A stretch of 63,474 bases of DNA, from IMG/VR virus record IMGVR_UViG_3300031754_000004, positions 1 to 63,474 of that record. One strand, written 5' to 3'. The notes under the pieces are model-generated. The model searched no databases, was not told where the DNA came from, and saw only the letters and a program-made list of their open reading frames with translations. Made by a program: the position numbers and the translations under genes. The DNA comes from a virus. Each line of letters starts with the position of its first letter. The stretch's first letter is position 1. Below, in pieces: positions 19,859-28,105 of this stretch.

Positions 19859-19887
19859 AGTATGGCCCTACCGCCGCCGTTTGTCAA
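19859..19887 (-). promoter_or_regulatory. Leaderless-type promoter before 19691-19852
   Basis: On the minus strand TTGACA (19887-19882), a 17-bp spacer and CATACT (19864-19859) are followed by 6 nt and the GTG. The boxes lie inside the end of the upstream gene; its TAG is in the spacer. Confidence 0.65.
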
Positions 19888-20155
19888 CCACTGGAATCGC
19901 GGTCGCAGCCACAATTAACTTGGGTTGTTCCGGGGGCGGCAAACCCAAGGCCACCCGGAGCTCCTCCCAACCATCCGGCGGGATTGATTTGTTCGTCCGC
20001 GCCGCCCACCGATACATCTTTTCCGCAATTCGAGCGACGAGCGCCAAGCGTGGAAGAAGCTTTTCCAATTCCTCAAGCTTCTGTTTATCAGAAAATTCAG
20101 GTAAGGGCGCTTCAGCCAGATTCAACACATTATTCGGAATGGTAGATTCACTCAT
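19868..20155 (-). CDS. Helical hypothetical protein
   Basis: The ATG at 20155 (MSESTIPNNVLNLAEAPL) overlaps the protease gene stop as ATGA, giving 95 residues. The middle is helical (KQKLEELEKLLPRLALVARI) and the end is RPR/KRRR basic. It is unrelated to any family I know. Its 3' end contains the promoter of the next unit. Confidence 0.55.
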   Translation of the reverse strand: MSESTIPNNVLNLAEAPLPEFSDKQKLEELEKLLPRLALVARIAEKMYRWAARTNKSIPPDGWEELRVALGLPPPEQPKLIVAATAIPVVDKRRR

Positions 20156-20985
20156 AGATTTGAAAATTGACTGGGCATCGGTACCGTAGTAAACATGGCC
20201 CACAGCACATGATTCTGTTCCGCCCACGAATAGATGCAGCGTGCGGGCGTATCAAAACAAATCGAAGCGGTCATTATTGACTCCGTAAGTCCGATGCAAT
20301 GGCCCTCCGCATTGAATACCCCACAACCGGAGCAGCCAAAGAATGACGCGCAATCCAACTGGTCAAAAACTTGGCCGGTCATCAAACGGTCAGGCGCGGA
20401 AACTACACCGACAAAAAAGCTGGGCGGATTGGCCTCCCCGCCGGCAGCGCCGAGCATGTAAACCGCAGACCCCGCCTCCGGCAATTTCACATCGAAGTCC
20501 ACAGAGCCAGTGTCGAGCGGCGCATTCATCACTTCAAGCAACGCAACATCCACTTCGTCCCGGCCCAAGCCACCGATGGCGATGAGTTTGGCCTGATAGT
20601 CAACGTGGTCAATTTTGACTTTGATAACGACCGGCCCCGCCGGCGGTTTCGGTTCGACCTTCTTTTTCTTCTTCGATTCCGCAGCATCGGGCGGCTGGGG
20701 AATTAAAACGTGAGCACAAGTCCAGACGAATACCGCCACATGCCCGTCCGGGGTGATGCGCCGGGTTATCACGCCGCTCCCAAGCTGGTCGCCGGCTTCC
20801 ACCAATGCGAAGTCATCGGCAGCACGGATAGCAATAGCCCTTACAGATAGTTCCGTCGGGGCCACAATCACCGGCTGCAATTTAGCCGTAGCTTGCATGT
20901 CTGGTTTTTTCACAGGAATAACGAGCGTGCCGACAAGCAGAATAAAGAGCAAAAAGCCGACAAGGAGAGGATGGGGAGGTTTCAT
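20152..20985 (-). CDS. Membrane-anchored trypsin-like serine protease
   Basis: This 277-residue protein begins with a hydrophobic segment (HPLLVGFLLFILLVGTLVI, residues 5-23), likely a signal anchor, followed by a chymotrypsin-fold domain. The triad is readable: His92 in TCAHV, Asp146 in DEVDVALL and Ser219 in GCSGCGVF, in the place of the usual GNSGG. The lysine run at about residue 105 is a loop insertion. It would act at or outside the membrane. It is coupled to the zincin gene by ATGA overlap. Possible roles are processing virion proteins, attacking host surface proteins or blocking rivals; none is proven. Confidence 0.8.
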   Translation of the reverse strand: MKPPHPLLVGFLLFILLVGTLVIPVKKPDMQATAKLQPVIVAPTELSVRAIAIRAADDFALVEAGDQLGSGVITRRITPDGHVAVFVWTCAHVLIPQPPDAAESKKKKKVEPKPPAGPVVIKVKIDHVDYQAKLIAIGGLGRDEVDVALLEVMNAPLDTGSVDFDVKLPEAGSAVYMLGAAGGEANPPSFFVGVVSAPDRLMTGQVFDQLDCASFFGCSGCGVFNAEGHCIGLTESIMTASICFDTPARCIYSWAEQNHVLWAMFTTVPMPSQFSNL

Positions 20986-21407
20986 GGTTTTGTGTATCTC
21001 GCAAACAGCGAGACGTTTTGGTTATCATATTGACCTTCCAGTTGAAGGCGGGACATTTTCGCTATGATATGTCCCACTACTACTTCAACTAAATCGCCAA
21101 CACTTGTGCAAATAGCTTCTTCGCGCGCTAGACCGGGTTCAAAGCCCATTAGCGAAGTCCGATTGTGGGCTGCGTGCGTACATTCGTGGACGACTGCATT
21201 CAAATTCAGTTCGTCCAGTCGAAAATGCAATTCCGCTACGCAACCTTTGGTTCCGGGAAACGGCACGTCCCGACAACACGCAAGACATTTGGCGGACATC
21301 TTGTAATGCAACGCCCGGAACATGGCTTTCTTTGTTCGGTGGACAACAACCTCCACATGATGAGTCGAGCCCTTCTCGAAAATGGCCTTAAAGCGGAGAG
21401 CTTTCAT
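20982..21407 (-). CDS. Zincin metallopeptidase-like protein (HExxH)
   Basis: This 141-residue protein has the zinc-binding motif HECTHAAH at residues 74-81 and a downstream acidic cluster (AREEAICT, residues 94-101) that could give the third ligand. Cys pairs (CLACC) are near residue 41. It resembles small phage zincins of unknown substrate. It is coupled to both the terminase stop and the serine protease start by ATGA overlaps, so two different proteases are made together. Confidence 0.75.
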   Translation of the reverse strand: MKALRFKAIFEKGSTHHVEVVVHRTKKAMFRALHYKMSAKCLACCRDVPFPGTKGCVAELHFRLDELNLNAVVHECTHAAHNRTSLMGFEPGLAREEAICTSVGDLVEVVVGHIIAKMSRLQLEGQYDNQNVSLFARYTKP

Positions 21408-23338
21408 GTCATAAACTCCTCGGTATCGTAATCCTCAAGCGCGTGTTGCCGGCAGGTTTCATCCACCACGCAGGGCATCGGGCCGTAGTTGATGGGCCCG
21501 TACCCAACGACCGTTTCCGGTGTCACATGGTCAAGCGCCGACGGCACAACACCGAATCCTACACGCACGGCATGGAGCATAAGGGTCAAGGCATCGGCGT
21601 CGTTTGGCGAAGGGTTGTTGCGCGCCATGTACTCGTCCTTCGGCTCAACCCGATTCTGACGAGACGCATCATAGCGCCGGCCTGTGACTTGCTTTTTCAG
21701 TTGTTCATCCGCACCGAGGGTGGGAGAGAGCGCGAGAAAATTGAATTCAAGCCATTTCTTCGTGGCGAACCAAAGTTCCGACACGACCCGCACGAGTTCC
21801 TCTTTCGGAGTCTTTGAGTCCTCCTCCAAAACCTTTCTCTCCGTTGCTCCCTCGCTGTAGTTGACGCCGAGCACTTCCGGGCTCCACATATTCTTGAGCA
21901 AGTCGTGAACCCCGGCTCCATTTCCCGTCCGGTCAACCATGAGTCCCTTTGGGTCAACTTTATTTAACACACACGAGGCTCGAATTGCCGTGGCCATCTT
22001 CACGGTATCAGCGCGAGGAAATTTTTCAATCTTATCTGCCTGCAAACCCCAACGAAAAAGCGGTTTGCCGGAACAGTCTTTGAACATGACCGTTCGTCCG
22101 CGCGGAAAATTCAAACTGGGTTCCTCGCGGTATCCGACAGATTTGCCAAATCGCCCAAAGCAAATCTTGGCCGGGTCATTCCCTTCTAGGGCCACATCCA
22201 CGCCGGCGACGCGCACTGGCTCCTCGGCAAAAAGCAGCGTGCGTCGGCTGTTGATGAACAGATAATCCGAGATAACCGAATAGACCGCCCCTACGGGCGG
22301 GAAACACGCGCGCGCCATCGTCCAGTAACCGGGCGTATTCATTCCACCGGCGTTCTGAATAATACGGTCAAATCCGGTCTTGGTCTGCAAGCCGGGATAA
22401 ATCACTTGGCCAGAGATTACGTTCTCGCACTTTGCCGCATCCAACCGTACCACCGTCCAACCGCGTTTGCTCCGCCATACTTCATCCTTCTCGGCATCAA
22501 AAGCCTCCCAGCCGCCGGCAGGTTCGCACCGTTGCGAAACTTCACCTGTGGCATCCTCCGGGTTGAACGCACACAAAATCTTGACGCCGTCCACATCGTC
22601 ATCGAGGTTGGAAAATACGTTATCCACGTCTTTCCAAACACCGAGCGGAATTTTCTCCACTTCGTCCAGGAAGAACCGAATGCGCGACATGGCCCCAAGG
22701 TAGGGATGAATTTCTTTGCGCGGCACCCGTTTGCGTCCCTGTAATCGGCCTGCTGCCTTGCGGCCTACAGGAATCACGATACCCCGAATAGCGCCCTTGA
22801 GCATCCGCGAATCCAACCCGATGAATAACTCATTGACGAAACCCGGCAACGGGAGAGTGCTCTGTGCGTGCAACGTCACCAAATGCGTGAACAGGTTATC
22901 CTTCAGATGATTCTCCGAAGGCCCCACGAGATTGACATTCGTGTATTCCGGGTCGCGCACCCAGTCCAGAAGCAACCACGCGCCGGCACCATAGGACTTG
23001 CTCATCGAAGCCGCGCCCATGAGCATAATCGAGTTGTTAGTCTCAATGTTGTCCCAAACCAGATTCGTACAATGCGGGCGAGGCTCCTGATAAAATAGGC
23101 GCTTGTTCCAAATCATTGAAGCCGCCCAGTCATAATGCTTGTTGTTCAGGCACCAGTAAAACAGGGAACTACAGACCTCCATCACATCCTCGCGTTTTTC
23201 CAAATCCATTTTCAGATTGGAAAATGACGCGATGAGCCGGGCGGCATCGGTATGCTGCTCGGCATGGAGATGCCCGCTGACCTGCTTTACCAGTTCTTCA
23301 CGAGTCACAGCAATTCCTCCGGGGCCGGCTTTGGACAC
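21404..23338 (-). CDS. terL: Terminase large subunit (full-length copy)
   Basis: This 644-residue packaging motor has an N-terminal ATPase and a C-terminal nuclease. The P-loop region is GAASMSKSYGAG near residue 110, an unusual form that keeps only the KS. Walker B is FFLDEVEKIP near 222. The nuclease acidic residues lie in AGVDVALEGND (about 377), MVDRTGNG (about 466) and NDADALTLM (about 583). The start is the GTG at 23338, since TAA blocks the frame upstream. Its first 309 codons are repeated exactly in the next gene upstream. Confidence 0.85.
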   Translation of the reverse strand: MSKAGPGGIAVTREELVKQVSGHLHAEQHTDAARLIASFSNLKMDLEKREDVMEVCSSLFYWCLNNKHYDWAASMIWNKRLFYQEPRPHCTNLVWDNIETNNSIMLMGAASMSKSYGAGAWLLLDWVRDPEYTNVNLVGPSENHLKDNLFTHLVTLHAQSTLPLPGFVNELFIGLDSRMLKGAIRGIVIPVGRKAAGRLQGRKRVPRKEIHPYLGAMSRIRFFLDEVEKIPLGVWKDVDNVFSNLDDDVDGVKILCAFNPEDATGEVSQRCEPAGGWEAFDAEKDEVWRSKRGWTVVRLDAAKCENVISGQVIYPGLQTKTGFDRIIQNAGGMNTPGYWTMARACFPPVGAVYSVISDYLFINSRRTLLFAEEPVRVAGVDVALEGNDPAKICFGRFGKSVGYREEPSLNFPRGRTVMFKDCSGKPLFRWGLQADKIEKFPRADTVKMATAIRASCVLNKVDPKGLMVDRTGNGAGVHDLLKNMWSPEVLGVNYSEGATERKVLEEDSKTPKEELVRVVSELWFATKKWLEFNFLALSPTLGADEQLKKQVTGRRYDASRQNRVEPKDEYMARNNPSPNDADALTLMLHAVRVGFGVVPSALDHVTPETVVGYGPINYGPMPCVVDETCRQHALEDYDTEEFMT

Positions 23339-24280
23339 CAGACATTATGTTCTCGCACTTTGCCGCATCCAACCGTACCACCGTCCAACCGCGTTTGCTC
23401 CGCCATACTTCATCCTTCTCGGCATCAAAAGCCTCCCAGCCGCCGGCAGGTTCGCACCGTTGCGAAACTTCACCTGTGGCATCCTCCGGGTTGAACGCAC
23501 ACAAAATCTTGACGCCGTCCACATCGTCATCGAGGTTGGAAAATACGTTATCCACGTCTTTCCAAACACCGAGCGGAATTTTCTCCACTTCGTCCAGGAA
23601 GAACCGAATGCGCGACATGGCCCCAAGGTAGGGATGAATTTCTTTGCGCGGCACCCGTTTGCGTCCCTGTAATCGGCCTGCTGCCTTGCGGCCTACAGGA
23701 ATCACGATACCCCGAATAGCGCCCTTGAGCATCCGCGAATCCAACCCGATGAATAACTCATTGACGAAACCCGGCAACGGGAGAGTGCTCTGTGCGTGCA
23801 ACGTCACCAAATGCGTGAACAGGTTATCCTTCAGATGATTCTCCGAAGGCCCCACGAGATTGACATTCGTGTATTCCGGGTCGCGCACCCAGTCCAGAAG
23901 CAACCACGCGCCGGCACCATAGGACTTGCTCATCGAAGCCGCGCCCATGAGCATAATCGAGTTGTTAGTCTCAATGTTGTCCCAAACCAGATTCGTACAA
24001 TGCGGGCGAGGCTCCTGATAAAATAGGCGCTTGTTCCAAATCATTGAAGCCGCCCAGTCATAATGCTTGTTGTTCAGGCACCAGTAAAACAGGGAACTAC
24101 AGACCTCCATCACATCCTCGCGTTTTTCCAAATCCATTTTCAGATTGGAAAATGACGCGATGAGCCGGGCGGCATCGGTATGCTGCTCGGCATGGAGATG
24201 CCCGCTGACCTGCTTTACCAGTTCTTCACGAGTCACAGCAATTCCTCCGGGGCCGGCTTTGGACACCAGACATTATGTTC
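22421..24280. repeat. Exact 928-bp tandem duplication within the terminase gene
   Basis: The block 22421-23352 recurs at 23349-24280 with an offset of 928 bp. The copies overlap by the 4-bp junction GTTC, which is shared by the entry and exit flanks. Every place I compared is identical. It covers the first half of the terminase gene. Confidence 0.9.
23298..24266 (-). pseudogene. Truncated terminase large subunit copy (ATPase half only)
   Basis: This 322-residue reading frame has residues 1-309 identical to the full-length terminase. After KCEN it switches at the duplication junction to a 13-residue out-of-frame tail (IMSGVQSRPRRNCCDS region). It keeps the P-loop and Walker B but has no nuclease. 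The GTG start at 24266 is the ancestral one, since the small upstream gene overlaps it. It could be a fresh assembly-scale duplication, a decaying copy or an ATPase-only variant. Its stop overlaps the full copy's start by 41 nt. Confidence 0.75.
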
Positions 24281-24436
24281 GAGAAGAATCAAATGCTGTT
24301 CCTCCAAAACACCATCCAAATGTTTCCGCCACGACTCCCAATCGGTGTTCTCTCCCTTTCGATGAGCAATGGACGCAGAGCTTCGGAGGCAATCATTTGC
24401 CTTTATCAAAGCGTCCAATAACTCGTCGGTACTCAC
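24233..24436 (-). CDS. Small hypothetical protein upstream of terminase
   Basis: This 67-residue helical protein (MSTDELLDALIKANDCLRSS) has a GTG start that overlaps the upstream TGA as GTGA. Its C-terminus overlaps the terminase GTG. Such genes before terL are often accessory packaging factors, but no motif shows this. Confidence 0.55.
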   Translation of the reverse strand: MSTDELLDALIKANDCLRSSASIAHRKGENTDWESWRKHLDGVLEEQHLILLEHNVWCPKPAPEELL

Positions 24437-25140
24437 AGTTTCAATTTCTCGATAAAAGGACGCATGTTCCCTGCGCCGTTCCCGTGGAAGCAGCAGGGAT
24501 AGATTTCGGTGCCGGCGCGCTTAAACCGTTGGCGGGGGTCGTCAAATTCCAAGCCCTGCGCCTTGTCGGCGTTGCAATAGCAAAGCGTGTTCTCGTGGTC
24601 GAGCGCAATCGGCAGCCTCCCGGACAGATAAAGAAGCACCGCCGAGCCTTGGTCGCAGATAACCCGGTCGGGGAACGGCTTCTGTAATTCAACCGCCAGT
24701 TTCAACGCGCCTTCGCGGGTCGCCATCCAAAAGCCTGAATTAAGAAACCGGGAGAACCGGCCAATCGAATGCGCCGGATATTCCTCCGGCTTGATGACCG
24801 GCGGCCAGCAATACCGCTCCGATGAATATACAATCGGCGACCCGATGGCATTGAATTTCTCAATTAGCTCATCCGCACCGGCAGAATAAATCACATCGTT
24901 GCAGTCGGAGAACAAAAAGTAATCCGCATCATCATGGGCCTGAATGTATTTACCTATAGGAACGACCTTGAGATGCCACGGATGGCCCTCCTTCGGATGT
25001 CTCCGCTTGTAATCCGACCAGAGCGTGTCGTCCGCCTGAATGAATTCCAGACCGTGAGCGCGTGATGTTTTCCGCCAGTAAGGCCACCACGCATGAGTTT
25101 CATCGGCCCAAACCGACATGCACCGCAATCTCGTCGTCAT
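24433..25140 (-). CDS. PLOD/procollagen-type glycosyltransferase
   Basis: This 235-residue protein matches by eye the glycosyltransferase domain of lysyl hydroxylases (PLOD) and related collagen glycosyltransferases. FLFSDCNDVIYSAGADEL is at residues 75-92 (acidic metal site), VYSSERYCWPP at 104-114, RFLNSGFWMA at 131-140, CDQGSAVLLYLSGRLPIALD at 162-181 and CCFHGNG at 216-222. The order and spacing are those of the family. In eukaryotes and giant viruses these enzymes glycosylate hydroxylysine of collagen. Here the likely acceptors are the two collagen-repeat virion proteins. It is coupled to the next sugar transferase by overlap. Confidence 0.75.
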   Translation of the reverse strand: MTTRLRCMSVWADETHAWWPYWRKTSRAHGLEFIQADDTLWSDYKRRHPKEGHPWHLKVVPIGKYIQAHDDADYFLFSDCNDVIYSAGADELIEKFNAIGSPIVYSSERYCWPPVIKPEEYPAHSIGRFSRFLNSGFWMATREGALKLAVELQKPFPDRVICDQGSAVLLYLSGRLPIALDHENTLCYCNADKAQGLEFDDPRQRFKRAGTEIYPCCFHGNGAGNMRPFIEKLKL

Positions 25141-26048
25141 ACAATTAGGGGGTCATCCAAATGATTATTAAGTTTTTGTCGCACGGAGTCGTAACTCTGC
25201 CCATAGTTGCCATTGCCCCAGTTATGCTTATACTGGTTGGGGTGCTGCCGATTCGTCCGGTCATCCACCGTTCGAGTAATGGAAAAAGCCGGGTCGGCCC
25301 ATGCCCAATGGGAACCGCGCAATGATTTGAAATCCTGCCCGTGGAGTCCCCGGATGGAGTGATGGCCGAGGTCTATTTCCAGACCGGGCCGAATTACATT
25401 CGGCTTGATATAGCCCGGATGCGGCTTGAGAACCCCGTGCCGGCGCTGCAATATGGCCGGCGCGGAACAGAAGGTTAAATCCAAGTCCCGGTCATCGCGG
25501 TGCCTATACACATTGCTGAGATGACAGGGAATCGCGCGCTGCTCGTCCGGCACCGTCGTCAGCCATTCCCGGAAGGTAACGCAGGTCGGGGCTCCCGTGG
25601 GATACACAAACTCATCGGCATCGGTCACAATGAACCAATCGAAATTGTCCTTCTCGCGCCGCAAAATATCATTCTGTGCGCCAGCCTTTGTGTCGTCCCG
25701 GAATCCGTCCGGCATGTTGAGAATCTGCACCACACACCGCGGGTCAGAATTCACAATGGCCTCAGTCGCATCTGGCGATTGGCCGAGCACTACAAAAACT
25801 TTGTTACAGAACCAATAATGGTTCAACAGGCAGCGCGCCAAAATCTCCTCGTGATACAACGAGGTCACGAGCGCAATTCTCAGTCCGTGCGCCGGCGAAT
25901 GGCTCGGAACCGGAATCGGCTGCGGCGGGGGCGGCGACGGCTGGGGATAATATGGGCCGCCCTGCCGGGTGCTCGTGCGCCGGGTGAACCCCTGCTTGGA
26001 GCCGAAGCGGCCATCAGCAATCGGAGGGTCTTTAGCGCGCCGAATCAT
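25137..26048 (-). CDS. Glycosyltransferase, GT2_4 / GT92-like
   Basis: The start is placed at the ATG at 26048 because it overlaps the preceding stop as ATGA, giving 303 residues. After a Pro-rich linker (SPPPPQPIPVPS) comes a GT-A domain: RIALVTSLYHEEILARCLLN, then NFDWFIVTDADEFVYP with the catalytic acidic motif DADEF near residue 155, and SNVYRHRDDRDL. The pattern matches the Glyco_tranf_2_4 group. It is part of the four-gene run lytic protein - GT - PLOD-like GT - small gene before the terminase. Confidence 0.75.
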   Translation of the reverse strand: MIRRAKDPPIADGRFGSKQGFTRRTSTRQGGPYYPQPSPPPPQPIPVPSHSPAHGLRIALVTSLYHEEILARCLLNHYWFCNKVFVVLGQSPDATEAIVNSDPRCVVQILNMPDGFRDDTKAGAQNDILRREKDNFDWFIVTDADEFVYPTGAPTCVTFREWLTTVPDEQRAIPCHLSNVYRHRDDRDLDLTFCSAPAILQRRHGVLKPHPGYIKPNVIRPGLEIDLGHHSIRGLHGQDFKSLRGSHWAWADPAFSITRTVDDRTNRQHPNQYKHNWGNGNYGQSYDSVRQKLNNHLDDPLIV

Positions 26049-26422
26049 GTAGCAAGCGGCTTGGGATGCTTCAGAAACCAGCGCACGTTTTTCACCCAAT
26101 AGATGTGACCACTGGGGTCAGTTTCCGAGGGGCAGTATCGGTCGGCCAGAAATGTCACAAAATCCTTGGGATAATCCGCGAGTTGCCAGTCCTTCCACGC
26201 ATGTTGAATCGTGTTGATACAGATTTCACGGGCTTCAACGCGCGAGAAGGTGAAGATGGACTTGATACCGTAAGGGTAATGTGTATTGGGGCCGCCTTCA
26301 GTCCACCAGATAGCGTTCGCATAACGGTTGAGCTCGTCCGATTTCATTGGCACCGGGAACGCGAGAGCGGTGAACGGGAACAGCAGGCCGAGAATCAGGC
26401 CCCATGATTTTGAGCGGCGCAT
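26045..26422 (-). CDS. Secreted protein, candidate peptidoglycan-degrading enzyme
   Basis: This 125-residue protein has a signal peptide (MRRSKSWGLILGLLFPFTALA). A compact domain follows, with YANAIWWTEGGPNTHYPYGI near residue 35, AREICINTIQHAWKDW near 63 and FLADRYCPSE near 90. A Glu followed by GG early in the domain, plus Trp/Asp-rich helices, recalls lysozyme/transglycosylase-like folds with the Glu as catalyst. This is a tentative reading. A small exported protein of this sort is a good endolysin candidate in a genome without another obvious one. Confidence 0.45.
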   Translation of the reverse strand: MRRSKSWGLILGLLFPFTALAFPVPMKSDELNRYANAIWWTEGGPNTHYPYGIKSIFTFSRVEAREICINTIQHAWKDWQLADYPKDFVTFLADRYCPSETDPSGHIYWVKNVRWFLKHPKPLAT

Positions 26423-26426
26423 AGAT

Positions 26427-27305
26427 TTACTCCGGGCCCGGTTTTAACTGTCGTAAACCCTCACCTATGGGTTTGAAAAAATAATTGCCGACCCATTCAA
26501 CCATTCGGCGAGTATCAGCCCAAGTAAAATACTGATAGAATTCTCGCGCAGGATGGGGGACGTGTTGAATCTTGGTTTCAAACATATTTCCAAATAATTG
26601 TGCCAATTCGTTGAACGAAGTGATTGTGCCCGTGCCCACATTACAGATGCCCAGTGCCGAGGGATGACCTACGAGAGTCATTATCCGAGGAATTGCGTCG
26701 TCAATGTAGATGAAATCCTTGGACTGGCTTCCGTCGCCAAACACTACCATCGGTTTCCCCTTGCGCGCGGCCTCATAAAAATGCTGCATCGGCGCGCATT
26801 TGCCGACCTTCGTTTCGTCGCCGGGGCCGTAGATATTAAAGAAGCGCAGACCGAGGCACGGCAGACCACACGAGAGATGGTAGGAGGCCGCAATCATCTC
26901 ATTGATAATTTTCGACTTGCCATAATGGCCCTTCATGGTCTGCGGGTCAATCACATCGGTTTCGCTCTGCGGACGTAACACGTCGCCCGGATATACCGCC
27001 GAGCTACTGGCGTACACAAACTTCTTGACCTTCGCCAAGCGCGCGGCCTCGATGACATTCAAGAATCCCACGATATTTGTGGTGTAGTTGTCATACATAT
27101 TCTTGGCGAAGTCCGCCAAGGAAGTATAGGCCGCCAGATGCAGAACGTAATCACAACCCGCCGCGGCGGCTCGGACGGATTCAAAATCGTTGATGTCAAA
27201 GCCGGAGCGCGCGTCGAATGTGACGACTTCCCAACCGTATTGTTTCGCAGCCTCGACTGCATGATTTCCGACGAACCCCGATGAACCCGTGATAAGTATT
27301 TTCAT
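26427..27305 (-). CDS. NDP-sugar epimerase/dehydratase (extended SDR)
   Basis: The ATG at 27305 (MKILITGSSGFVGNHAVE) is chosen, giving 292 residues. It has the extended-SDR motifs: GSSGFVG for NAD(P) near residue 7, YASSSAVYPG near 108, the catalytic pair in GHYGKSK near 135 and FFNIYGPGDE near 160. The closest functional group is UDP-glucose 4-epimerase or a related NDP-sugar converting enzyme. It would supply a sugar nucleotide to the phage transferases nearby. It lies 4 nt from the secreted-protein gene. Confidence 0.8.
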   Translation of the reverse strand: MKILITGSSGFVGNHAVEAAKQYGWEVVTFDARSGFDINDFESVRAAAAGCDYVLHLAAYTSLADFAKNMYDNYTTNIVGFLNVIEAARLAKVKKFVYASSSAVYPGDVLRPQSETDVIDPQTMKGHYGKSKIINEMIAASYHLSCGLPCLGLRFFNIYGPGDETKVGKCAPMQHFYEAARKGKPMVVFGDGSQSKDFIYIDDAIPRIMTLVGHPSALGICNVGTGTITSFNELAQLFGNMFETKIQHVPHPAREFYQYFTWADTRRMVEWVGNYFFKPIGEGLRQLKPGPE

Positions 27306-27306
27306 G

Positions 27307-27423
27307 TCAATCTTTCCAAAGCAGTCCCACAATGATTATATCCTCTAACGAGGCTATACCCCACGGAAGAACAATCCACGGGTCATAGAAATGATACATC
27401 GTTCGTACGAACACGGCTATCAT
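27307..27423 (-). CDS. Small membrane protein (38 residues)
   Basis: The frame ATG 27423 to TGA 27307 encodes MIAVFVRTMYHFYDPWIVLP and then a hydrophobic segment IIIVGLLW. It overlaps the upstream stop as ATGA and ends 1 nt before the epimerase ATG, so it fills the gap exactly. It could be a small holin-like or hypothetical membrane peptide; no homology is claimed. Confidence 0.45.
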   Translation of the reverse strand: MIAVFVRTMYHFYDPWIVLPWGIASLEDIIIVGLLWKD

Positions 27424-27611
27424 CGTTTCCTCCGAACGTCTTTGGCTGTGACCCCCGCGCCTTCAGCGCTAGTTGTAGGCGTCCAGTTGGCGTAGATTGC
27501 CCGGCGCGCAGCGGCAGCCTTGGCTGGACTGGAATGATGAGACTTCACCTTGCCAGTAATTTTATTTACCAAGTTCGCGCCCTTCTTAGTGGGAACAATT
27601 TTCCAAGGCAT
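27420..27611 (-). CDS. Small basic phage protein
   Basis: The start at 27611 (MPWKIVPTKKGANLVNKITG) gives 63 residues. The string KIVPTKKG...NKITGKVKSHHSSPAKAAAA matches small basic phage proteins of the form K-V-N-x-T-G-K-V-H-S-K-x-T. It ends in RRKR and is probably nucleic-acid binding; the role is unknown. Confidence 0.6.
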   Translation of the reverse strand: MPWKIVPTKKGANLVNKITGKVKSHHSSPAKAAAARRAIYANWTPTTSAEGAGVTAKDVRRKR

Positions 27612-27615
27612 AAAC

Positions 27616-27834
27616 TTATTTATAGAGCAACACCCACAGTGACGGTGATTTCTCACACTTGCATTTCCCGGCTTCCACAATCTTCCGGCACCGATTGCAA
27701 TAGAACCCGACCATTTCGGATTCCATCGTGAACGGACACCGATGCCGCTGTGAATCGCGCGCCTTGTCCAAACGGCGAATCACCATCGCCATCAAGACGC
27801 AAAATCCCAAACCAGCAAAAGCAATGACAGCCAT
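27616..27834 (-). CDS. Small membrane protein with zinc ribbon
   Basis: The start at 27834 (MAVIAFAGLGFCVLMAMVI) gives 72 residues: one membrane helix at residues 1-19, a basic stop-transfer (RRLDKARDSQRHR) and a cytosolic CNRCRK...KCKCEK zinc ribbon. A similar helix-plus-ribbon layout occurs in the early gene at 40186-40353. Role unknown. Confidence 0.55.
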   Translation of the reverse strand: MAVIAFAGLGFCVLMAMVIRRLDKARDSQRHRCPFTMESEMVGFYCNRCRKIVEAGKCKCEKSPSLWVLLYK

Positions 27835-27838
27835 AAAA

Positions 27839-28102
27839 TTACGGGATAAGAAACGACCGTTCAAACTCCGCGCGCATCTGCTTTTGCGCGTCAAGAGGAC
27901 GAAGCTTGCCGGCAGCGGTTTTCACAAACTGCGAAAACCGTTCCCGGACAGATTCCCGGTGCCGTTCGCGTTTTAAAATTTTGAACGGTCGAGCGGAGAA
28001 GGCCAGTTTTCCGGCCCCGAAGCGAGATACAATTGGTTTGGCCCATCCCGGAGTCGATCGAGCCGGAGGAATGGGAACAGGGATTAGCGTGAATACTGCC
28101 AT
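27839..28102 (-). CDS. Hypothetical basic protein
   Basis: This 87-residue protein (MAVFTLIPVPIPPARSTPGW) has a Pro-rich start and a basic helical end (KRERHRESVRERFSQFV). It lies 4 nt from its downstream neighbour. No recognised family; it may be a small virion or nucleic-acid-binding protein. Confidence 0.45.
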   Translation of the reverse strand: MAVFTLIPVPIPPARSTPGWAKPIVSRFGAGKLAFSARPFKILKRERHRESVRERFSQFVKTAAGKLRPLDAQKQMRAEFERSFLIP

Positions 28103-28105
28103 AGA

